A stretch of 24,233 bases of DNA from Planctomycetota bacterium (GTDB lineage: Bacteria; Planctomycetota; UBA1135; GCA-002686595). The DNA lies in NCBI GenBank assembly GCA_004296785.1, contig SCVU01000789.1, forward strand, positions 1 to 24,233. Reading direction: 5' to 3'. The position numbers and the translations under genes were made by a program. Each line of letters begins with the position of its first letter. Position 1 is the stretch's first letter. Below the pieces are notes generated by a model that searched no databases, had not been told where the DNA came from, and was given only the letters and a program-made list of their open reading frames with translations. Below are positions 9,797 to 15,722 of the stretch, in pieces.

Positions 9797-11077
9797 TCAC
9801 TTCGAGCTGGTCGGTGCGCGCAGGTAGCGCGCGCCGTAGACGGCGGCGTCGCCGAGCTCTTCCTCGATGCGCAGCAGCCGGTTGTACTTCGCGACGCGGT
9901 CCGAGCGGCACGGCGCGCCGGTCTTGATCTCGCCGGCGTTCGTCGCGACCGCGAGGTCGGCGATCGTCGTGTCCTCGGTCTCGCCCGAGCGGTGGCTGAT
10001 GATGCAGCGGAAGCCCGAGCGATGCGCGAGCGAGATCGTGTCGAGCGTCTCGGTCAGCGTGCCGATCTGGTTGACCTTGATCAGCACCGCGTTGCCCGCG
10101 CGCTTGTCGATGCCCATCTGCACGCGCTCGGTGTTCGTGACGAACAAGTCGTCGCCGACGAGCTGCACGCGCGCGCCGAGGCGCTCGGTGAGCAGTTGCC
10201 AGCCTGCCCACTCGTCCTGATCGAGGCCGTCCTCGATCGAGAAGAGCGGGTACTTGTCGCACCAGCGCGCGTAGAACTCGACCATCTCGGCCGCCGAGTG
10301 CGGCTTGCCGTCGACGTGGTACTTGCCGTTCTCGAGGAACTCGGCGGACGCCGCGTCGAGCGCGAGCACGACGTCCTTGCCAGGCAAGAGGCCCGTCTTC
10401 TCGACGGCCGCGAGGATCACCTCGATCGCCTCTTCGTTGCTCTTCAGGTTCGGCGCGAAGCCGCCCTCGTCGCCGATGCCGGTCGACAGCCCGCGCTTCT
10501 TCAATACGCTCTTCAGCGCGTGGTACACCTCGGTGCCCATCTGCAGGCCCTCCGAGAAGCGCGTCGCGCCGAACGGCATGATCATGAACTCCTGCAGGTC
10601 GACGTTGTTGTCCGCGTGCGCGCCGCCGTTCAGGATGTTCAGCATCGGCACCGGCAGCACGCGCGCGGTCGCGCCGCCGAGATAGCGGTACAGCGGCAGG
10701 CCGCACTCCTGCGCGGCCGCGTGCGCGGCGGCGAGCGACACGCCGAGGATCGCGTTCGCGCCGAGGCGCTCTTTGTTCTTCGTGCCGTCGAGCGCGATCA
10801 TCGCGGCGTCGAGCGTGCCCTGGTCGAGCGCGTCGTAGCCGACGAGGTGATTGGCGAGCTCGGTGTTGACGCTCTCGACCGCCTTCAACACGCCCTTGCC
10901 GCCGTAGCGGCCCTCGCCGTCGCGCAGCTCGTGCGCTTCGTAGTGGCCGGTGCTCGCACCGGAGGGGACGGCCGCGCGGCCCGAGGCGCCGCTCTCCAGC
11001 TTGACGTCGACCTCGACGGTCGGATTGCCGCGCGAATCGAGGATCTCGCGCGCTCGGATCTCGAGGATTTCGCTCAT
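9797..11077 (-). CDS. eno: Enolase (phosphopyruvate hydratase)
   Basis: A 426-residue enolase, which interconverts 2-phosphoglycerate and phosphoenolpyruvate in glycolysis and gluconeogenesis in the cytosol. The family signature VLIKVNQIGTLTET is at 331-344. The metal-binding acids are D241, E282 and D309, the catalytic pair is E204 (GDEGG) and K334, and the SGAST loop is at 39-43. Length is normal. The frame is open upstream to 11920 but the family N-terminus MSEILEIRAREILDSRG fixes the start at 11077. No Shine-Dalgarno precedes this ATG; instead TACAGT lies exactly 6 nt upstream, so the mRNA may be leaderless. It is divergent from pssA and is followed after 35 bp by the ftsB-like gene. Confidence 0.98.
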   Translation of the reverse strand: MSEILEIRAREILDSRGNPTVEVDVKLESGASGRAAVPSGASTGHYEAHELRDGEGRYGGKGVLKAVESVNTELANHLVGYDALDQGTLDAAMIALDGTKNKERLGANAILGVSLAAAHAAAQECGLPLYRYLGGATARVLPVPMLNILNGGAHADNNVDLQEFMIMPFGATRFSEGLQMGTEVYHALKSVLKKRGLSTGIGDEGGFAPNLKSNEEAIEVILAAVEKTGLLPGKDVVLALDAASAEFLENGKYHVDGKPHSAAEMVEFYARWCDKYPLFSIEDGLDQDEWAGWQLLTERLGARVQLVGDDLFVTNTERVQMGIDKRAGNAVLIKVNQIGTLTETLDTISLAHRSGFRCIISHRSGETEDTTIADLAVATNAGEIKTGAPCRSDRVAKYNRLLRIEEELGDAAVYGARYLRAPTSSK

Positions 11078-11083
11078 CGGCGC

Positions 11084-11089
11084 ACTGTA
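11084..11089 (-). promoter_or_regulatory. Candidate -10 (TACAGT) for a leaderless eno transcript
   Basis: The minus strand reads TACAGT, then 6 nt (GCGCCG), then the eno ATG. With normal -10 to start-site spacing, transcription would begin at or next to the A of the ATG. No Shine-Dalgarno lies between. No clear -35 was found. Confidence 0.45.
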
Positions 11090-11143
11090 GCGGATGCGCG
11101 CGCGGCGTTGTAGCGCCAAGTGGTGGCCAGCGCGCGACTTCCG

Positions 11144-11149
11144 TAGCAT
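11144..11149 (+). promoter_or_regulatory. Candidate -10 (TAGCAT) for the pssA operon
   Basis: TAGCAT is one of the few TA-containing hexamers in the 99-bp divergent gap between eno and pssA, and it matches TANNNT. It would start transcription about 20 nt before the GTG of pssA. No good -35 is visible. Confidence 0.35.
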
Positions 11150-11176
11150 CGTCTGGGCCGGTGCGCGGCCGCTCTC

Positions 11177-12085
11177 GTGAAGAAGATCCACCTCCTGCCC
11201 AACCTGATCACGCTGGGCAACGCGTTCTGCGGGTTGCTCGCGCTGTCGTATGCGATCGACGGGCTCGCGTGGCAACCCGACGGCGTCGCGCCAGGAACGA
11301 AGGAGTTCGCGGCCGCGCGCGACGCGTTCTTCTACGTGAAGATGGAGCAGGCCTGCTTCCTCGTCTTCCTCGCGATGGTCTTCGACGCGCTCGACGGCTG
11401 GGTCGCGCGGTTGACGGGCAGCGCGTCCGAGCTCGGCGCGCAGCTCGACTCGTTCTCCGACGCGCTGACCTTCGGCGTGACGCCGGCGCTGCTCGCGAAG
11501 GTGCTGATCGAGCACGAGGGCGCCGACCTGCGCTCGCTGTCCTCTCCGCGCCTGCACTTCCTGGCCGCCGCGCTGTTCGCGTCGATGGCGATCCTGCGCC
11601 TGGCGCGCTTCAACCTCGAGAACGAGCCCGACGAGGAAGCGCACCAGTCGTTCAAGGGGCTGCCGTCGCCGGCCGCCGCCGGCGCGGTCGTCTCGACGCT
11701 GTGGGTGTACCTCGTGCTGCGCCGGCCCGAGCTCGAGGGCGCGCACGGCGACGTCACGCCGTTCGGCCGCGTGATGGGCTGGATGCGCGACGTCGACTGG
11801 TCGCCGTTCCTGCGCGCGGTGCCGCCGTACCTCGTCGTGCTGCTGCCGATCATCGGCCTGTTGATGGCGAGCCGCGTGAAGTACGTGCACGCGGTCAGCT
11901 ACCTGACGCGCGAGCGCCACCCGTTCTCGACGTTCGTGCTCGTCGTGTGCGCGCTGTTCGTGTTCTACCTCGCGCCGGTGCCGGTGCTGTTCGTCGCGTT
12001 CAACGGGTTCTGGATCGCGGGGCTGCTGCGCGCGCTCGTGCGCCGCGAGCCGCTGTTCCGCGCGCCGAAGGAGCGACAGCCGTGA
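11177..12085 (+). CDS. pssA: CDP-diacylglycerol-serine O-phosphatidyltransferase
   Basis: A 302-residue integral membrane enzyme of the CDP-alcohol phosphatidyltransferase family. The complete active-site motif is present: D70-x2-D73-G-x2-A-R-x8-G-x3-D91-x3-D95. The N-terminus (KKIHLLPNLITLGNAFCGL) is typical of PssA, which makes phosphatidylserine from CDP-diacylglycerol and serine, the precursor of phosphatidylethanolamine. Several hydrophobic helices follow. It starts at a GTG with no clear Shine-Dalgarno and heads the pssA-folK-panC-ispE-spoVG-DUF2520 operon. The substrate serine is assigned by overall resemblance; a different polar head group (for example inositol or glycerol phosphate) is less likely given the LPNLIT-x-GN-xFCG start. 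It is slightly longer than many homologues, owing to a loop around 30-50 and an insert around 180-210. Confidence 0.9.
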   Translation: MKKIHLLPNLITLGNAFCGLLALSYAIDGLAWQPDGVAPGTKEFAAARDAFFYVKMEQACFLVFLAMVFDALDGWVARLTGSASELGAQLDSFSDALTFGVTPALLAKVLIEHEGADLRSLSSPRLHFLAAALFASMAILRLARFNLENEPDEEAHQSFKGLPSPAAAGAVVSTLWVYLVLRRPELEGAHGDVTPFGRVMGWMRDVDWSPFLRAVPPYLVVLLPIIGLLMASRVKYVHAVSYLTRERHPFSTFVLVVCALFVFYLAPVPVLFVAFNGFWIAGLLRALVRREPLFRAPKERQP

Positions 12086-12585
12086 GCGCGCGCCGGCCGC
12101 GAGCCTGGATCGCGCTCGGCAGCAACGTCGGCGCGCGCGAGGAGCACCTCGCCGCGGCGGTGGCCGGCCTCTGCGCGACGCGCGGCCTGGAAGTCGACGC
12201 GGTCTCGCCGTGGATCGAGACCGAGGCCGTCGGCGGTCCGGCGGGGCAGGGCCCGTACCTCAACGGCGCGCTGCGCGTCGCGACGCGCCTGTCGCCCGAG
12301 GAACTGCTCGCGCGGCTGCAGCAGCTCGAGCGCGAGCGCGGCCGCGAACGCGCGGTCGCGAACGGACCGCGCACGCTCGATCTCGATCTGCTGCTGTACG
12401 AGGGCGAGACGCGCGCGACGGCCGCGCTGGCGCTGCCGCACCCGCGCCTGGAGGAGCGGCTGTTCGTGCTCGAGCCGCTGCGCGCGATCGACGCGTCGCT
12501 CGTGCTGCCGGGCTGCAAGCGCACGGTCGCCGCGCGCTGCCTCGAGCTCGACGCGATCCTGCGCGGCCGCGTGGGGTGCTCGTGA
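12082..12585 (+). CDS. folK: HPPK (2-amino-4-hydroxy-6-hydroxymethyldihydropteridine pyrophosphokinase)
   Basis: A 167-residue enzyme that transfers pyrophosphate from ATP to 6-hydroxymethyl-7,8-dihydropterin in folate synthesis. It shows the N-terminal ALGSNVGARE, the signature NGPRTLDLDLLLY (94-106) with the Mg-binding aspartates D100 and D102, and the LPHPRLEERLFVLEPL segment (118-133). Length is normal. The GTG start (12082) overlaps the pssA stop as GTGA and is preceded by a good AAGGAG. The 3' end overlaps panC the same way. No other folate genes are in the window. Confidence 0.96.
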   Translation: MSARRPRAWIALGSNVGAREEHLAAAVAGLCATRGLEVDAVSPWIETEAVGGPAGQGPYLNGALRVATRLSPEELLARLQQLERERGRERAVANGPRTLDLDLLLYEGETRATAALALPHPRLEERLFVLEPLRAIDASLVLPGCKRTVAARCLELDAILRGRVGCS

Positions 12586-13454
12586 TCGAGCGCATCGACC
12601 ACCCGGTCCTCGCGGCGCAGTGGTGCGACAAGCGGCGCGCGCGCGGCGCGCGCATCGGCTTCGTGCCGACGATGGGGGCGCTGCACGATGGGCACCTCGC
12701 GCTGGTGCGGCGGGCGCGCGAGGAGAACGACGTCGCAGTCGTGTCGATCTTCGTCAATCCGCTGCAGTTCAACGATCCGCGCGACTACGAGCTGTACCCG
12801 CGCGACTTCGGCGCCGATGCGGTGCTGCTCGACGTGACCGGCGCGGCGATGGCGTTCACCGGCACGCTCGCGCAGTTCTTCCCCGGCAGCGGCGGCGACC
12901 TCGCCAACGTGCCGCTGCGCGATCCCGGCGCCGCGGCCGAGGGGCTGGAGGGCGAGCGCCGCCCCGGCCACTTCGCCGGCGTCGCGACGATCGTCGCGCG
13001 GCTGTTCGAGCTCGTGAAACCCGCGCGCGCGTACTTCGGCGAGAAGGACTTCCAGCAGACGCGCGTCGTGCTCGAGCTCGCGCGCGCGCTCGGCGGGCCG
13101 CCGATCGAGGTGTGCCCGACGCTGCGCGAGCCGAGCGGCCTCGCGATGTCGTCGCGCAACGCGCGGCTCTCGCCGCAGCAGCGCGTCGACGCGCTCGCGC
13201 TGTCGCGCGCGCTGTACGCGGCGCAGAGCGCGTGGCAGAAGGGCGAGCGCGATGCCGATGCGCTGTGCGCGTTGCTCGCGCGCGTCGCGGGCGCGTCGCC
13301 GCTGCGCATCGAGTACGCCGAGGTGCGCGATCCCGAGCGCTGGACGGCCGCGCGGCCGCGCGGAGCGCTGCAGCGCGCGCAAGGACTGCTGGCGGCGTAC
13401 TGCGGCGATGTCCGCCTGATCGACACGCTGCGTTTGGACGGCGCACCGCGATGA
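12582..13454 (+). CDS. panC: Pantothenate synthetase
   Basis: A 290-residue enzyme that joins pantoate and beta-alanine with ATP, the last step of pantothenate synthesis. Family motifs are intact: FVPTMGALHDGH (27-38) with the HxGH-type ATP site, VSIFVNPLQF (54-63), YFGEKDFQQ and SGLAMSSRN. The start is taken as GTG 12582, overlapping the folK TGA; an in-frame GTG at 12576 is a possible alternative. The end overlaps the ispE ATG as ATGA. panB, panE and panD are not in the window, but the last gene of the operon (DUF2520) could supply a ketopantoate reductase step. Confidence 0.96.
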   Translation: MIERIDHPVLAAQWCDKRRARGARIGFVPTMGALHDGHLALVRRAREENDVAVVSIFVNPLQFNDPRDYELYPRDFGADAVLLDVTGAAMAFTGTLAQFFPGSGGDLANVPLRDPGAAAEGLEGERRPGHFAGVATIVARLFELVKPARAYFGEKDFQQTRVVLELARALGGPPIEVCPTLREPSGLAMSSRNARLSPQQRVDALALSRALYAAQSAWQKGERDADALCALLARVAGASPLRIEYAEVRDPERWTAARPRGALQRAQGLLAAYCGDVRLIDTLRLDGAPR

Positions 13455-14371
13455 GCGCGAGCGCGAGCGTGCTGTGGCGCGCGCCGGCGAAGATCAACCC
13501 GTTCCTCGCGGTGCTCGGCAAGCGTCCCGACGGTTACCACGAGGTCGCGACGACGCTGCTCGCGCTGGACTGGTGCGACGAGCTCGAAGTCCGCGTCGGC
13601 GGCGCGGCGCCAGCGGAGCTCGAGCTCGCCGGCCCAGCGGCGAGCGACGACATCCCGCGCGATGCGCGCAACCTCGCGCTGCGCGCGGCCGCGCGCGCCG
13701 GCGCGAGCACCGGGGTTCAACTCAAGCTTTACAAGCACGTGCCTTCGCAAGGAGGGCTAGGCGGCGGCAGCTCCGACGCCGCCGCGGCGCTGCTCGCGAT
13801 CGATGCGCTGCGCGGCGCATTCGCGAGCGCCGCGGAGCGCGCGGCGGCGCTGGCGGAATTGGGCGCCGATGTCGCCTTTTTCGGCGCGGCGCCGAGCGGC
13901 TACGCGCTGTGTCGCGGGCGCGGCGAGCTCGTCACGCCGCTCGCGGCTCCGACGCGCGCGTGGTGGATCGCGCTGCTCGTGCCCGCGATCGGAAGTCCGA
14001 CCGCCGCGGTGTACGCGGCGCTTGCAACTTCGTTGCGCGCTCCGAACGCCGCGCCTAGCGTGCCCGTGGAGCTGCTTGAACTCGACGAACCCACAGCGCG
14101 CGCGCGACTGCACAACGACCTCGAGCCCGCCGCGCTGCGTGCCGTGCCCGCACTCGCGCGCGTCCGCGCGGTGCTCGACGGCTGCGGCGCGGCGCACTGG
14201 CGGTTGTCGGGCAGCGGCAGCGCGTTCTTCGGCCTGCACGGCGATCCCGCGCGGGCGGCGGAAGAGCTCGCGGCGCTGCGCGACGCCTGCGCCGCGGCCG
14301 GCATCGCGCTGCGCGCGGCGCGCGTGTGCCGTCCGCTCGGGCGCGGCGTGCATCCGGTCGACGCGCGGTAG
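13451..14371 (+). CDS. ispE: 4-diphosphocytidyl-2-C-methyl-D-erythritol kinase
   Basis: A 306-residue GHMP kinase of the MEP isoprenoid pathway; it phosphorylates the 2-OH of CDP-methylerythritol. It has the N-terminal APAKINPFLAVLGKRPDGYH with K14, the GHMP ATP-binding loop PSQGGLGGGSSDAAAA (98-113), the catalytic aspartate D140 in GADVAFF, and the C-terminal LSGSGSAFFG. The usual AKINLxL is AKINPFL here, a minor change. The ATG overlaps the panC stop. spoVG follows after 18 bp, an arrangement also known from other phyla, including the ispE/spoVG region of Bacillus. Confidence 0.96.
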   Translation: MSASASVLWRAPAKINPFLAVLGKRPDGYHEVATTLLALDWCDELEVRVGGAAPAELELAGPAASDDIPRDARNLALRAAARAGASTGVQLKLYKHVPSQGGLGGGSSDAAAALLAIDALRGAFASAAERAAALAELGADVAFFGAAPSGYALCRGRGELVTPLAAPTRAWWIALLVPAIGSPTAAVYAALATSLRAPNAAPSVPVELLELDEPTARARLHNDLEPAALRAVPALARVRAVLDGCGAAHWRLSGSGSAFFGLHGDPARAAEELAALRDACAAAGIALRAARVCRPLGRGVHPVDAR

Positions 14372-14389
14372 CCGCCGCGGGTGGCGGCC

Positions 14390-14845
14390 GTGAACGTCAC
14401 CGAGATCCGCATCAAGCTGCTGGTCGGTCAACCCGACAAGCTGCGCGCGTTCGCCAGCCTGACGCTGGACGGCGAGCTCGTCGTGCGCGACCTCAAGGTG
14501 ATCGACGGTCCCGACGGTCCGTTCGTCGCGATGCCGAGCCGCAAGCTATGCGACAAGTGCTCGCGCTGCGGCGGCAAGAACCACCTGCGCGCGCGCTTCT
14601 GCAACGACTGCGGGATGCGCTTGAAGGAGCACCGCGGCGCGCTCGACGTGCGCGGCAAGCCGCGGTTGTACGCCGACATCGCGCATCCGATCCATCAGCA
14701 GGCGCGCGGCGCGCTCGAGCGCGCGATCCTCGACGCGTACCGCGCCGAGCTGGAGAAGAGCCAGCAGGCCGGGTACGTTGCGCCGCGCTTCGATGACCTC
14801 GACTACGAGCAGTACGAGCAGCAGGCGGGCGAAGGCGCGCCGTAG
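14390..14845 (+). CDS. spoVG: SpoVG-family protein with a zinc-ribbon insertion
   Basis: A 151-residue protein. The first half matches SpoVG closely: MNVTEIRIKL, RAFASLTLDGELVVRDLKVI, then FVAMPSRK (45-52). The second SpoVG half resumes at YADIAHPIHQQARGALERAI (about 94-113). Between them are some 40 extra residues containing C57-x2-C60 and C71-x2-C74 (plus C54), which look like a zinc ribbon. SpoVG proteins bind DNA and RNA and regulate gene expression and septation in Firmicutes. I start at GTG 14390 because it gives the family N-terminus; an in-frame GTG at 14381 is also possible. The acidic tail (134-146) is rich in D, E and Y. Neighbour ispE matches the classic spoVG context. Confidence 0.9.
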   Translation: MNVTEIRIKLLVGQPDKLRAFASLTLDGELVVRDLKVIDGPDGPFVAMPSRKLCDKCSRCGGKNHLRARFCNDCGMRLKEHRGALDVRGKPRLYADIAHPIHQQARGALERAILDAYRAELEKSQQAGYVAPRFDDLDYEQYEQQAGEGAP

Positions 14846-15701
14846 CGCGCGCCGCAAGGAGAGCACGCGCGGCGCGAACGCCGTCGGACTCGTCGGCATC
14901 GGTCGCCTCGGCTCGTACGTGCTGCACCGACTGCGCGCGCGCGGCATCGCGGTCCGCGCGCGGCGCGGCGACGACGCGGGGCTCGCGCGCACTCGCGTCG
15001 TCTACCTGTGCGTGCCGGAGGACCGCCTCCCCGAGATCTCGGCGCGTCTCGCGCGCGCGTGGCGCGACGGGCCGCGGCCGCGCGCGGTGTTGCACGCGGC
15101 CGGCAATCTCGGCTCCGACGCGCTCGCGCCGCTCGCGAAGCTCGGCATCGGCGTCGGCGTGCTGCACCCAATGCGCGCGTTCAGCCGGCGCGCGGGCCGC
15201 GAGCACGTGCGCGCGGTGCAGAACTGCTGGACCTGCTCGGGCGATGCGGCCGTGCTCGCGCAGGCGCGCTGGCTCGTGCGCCAGCTCGAGCCGCGCGCGC
15301 AGGTGTGGGCGCTGCCGGACGACGCGGGCGCGCGGCGGCTGTACCACGCGGGCTGCGTGCTCGCGAACAACGGCGGCCTCGCGCTGCACCAGCTCGCGGC
15401 GAAGCTGCTCGCGGGCGCGGGCCTCGCGCCCGAGGCCGCCGATCAGGGCGCGGCGGCGTTGCTGAACTCGGCGGTGTTCCGCGGCTCGCGCGGGCGCGTG
15501 CTCGACGGCGCGGTGCAACTGCGCGGCCCGCTGGCGCGCGGACAGTTGCAGGTCGTCCGCGAGCACGTGGCCGCGCTCGGGCGCGCCTCGCGCGCCGGCC
15601 ATGCGTACCGCGTGCTGTCGCTCGAACTGCTCGAGCTCGCACAGCGCGGCAAGCGCCTCGATCGGCGCACGGTCGCGGCGTTCGAGCGTGCGCTGCGCTG
15701 A
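14793..15701 (+). CDS. Rossmann-like / DUF2520 protein, possible ketopantoate-reductase type
   Basis: About 302 residues from ATG 14793. The conserved part opens with VGLVGIGRLGSYVLHRL, a GxGxxG dinucleotide-binding loop. ARTRVVYLCVPEDRLPEI and VLHAAGNLGSD then LGIGVGVLHPMRAFSR follow, as in Rossmann-like plus DUF2520 proteins. The C-terminal DUF2520 part carries YHAGCVLANNGGLALHQLAAKLL. These proteins are predicted NAD(P)-dependent oxidoreductases and are often found near pantothenate genes, so a ketopantoate reductase role is plausible with panC in the same operon, but unproven. The start is uncertain: the first 24 residues overlap spoVG and are low complexity (S, T, R and K). A strong AAGGAG at 14856 is followed in frame only by an ACG (14865), with no ATG, GTG or TTG before the GxGxxG loop. 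Confidence 0.82.
   Translation: MTSTTSSTSSRRAKARRSARRKESTRGANAVGLVGIGRLGSYVLHRLRARGIAVRARRGDDAGLARTRVVYLCVPEDRLPEISARLARAWRDGPRPRAVLHAAGNLGSDALAPLAKLGIGVGVLHPMRAFSRRAGREHVRAVQNCWTCSGDAAVLAQARWLVRQLEPRAQVWALPDDAGARRLYHAGCVLANNGGLALHQLAAKLLAGAGLAPEAADQGAAALLNSAVFRGSRGRVLDGAVQLRGPLARGQLQVVREHVAALGRASRAGHAYRVLSLELLELAQRGKRLDRRTVAAFERALR
14856..14861 (+). promoter_or_regulatory. Strong Shine-Dalgarno without a canonical start codon
   Basis: AAGGAG lies 10 nt after the spoVG stop, just before the conserved coding part of the DUF2520 gene. In frame downstream the codons are AGC, ACG, CGC, GGC, GCG, AAC, GCC, GTC, with no standard start. It bears on where translation of the DUF2520 gene begins; initiation at ACG 14865 would leave only a 3-nt spacer. 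Confidence 0.4.
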
Positions 15702-15722
15702 GCCGCCGAGACCGCGCCGCGG

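Noticed and set aside
11078..11920. Upstream extension of the enolase frame (281 codons)
   Set aside because: It lies opposite pssA, and enolase has its standard N-terminus at 11077.
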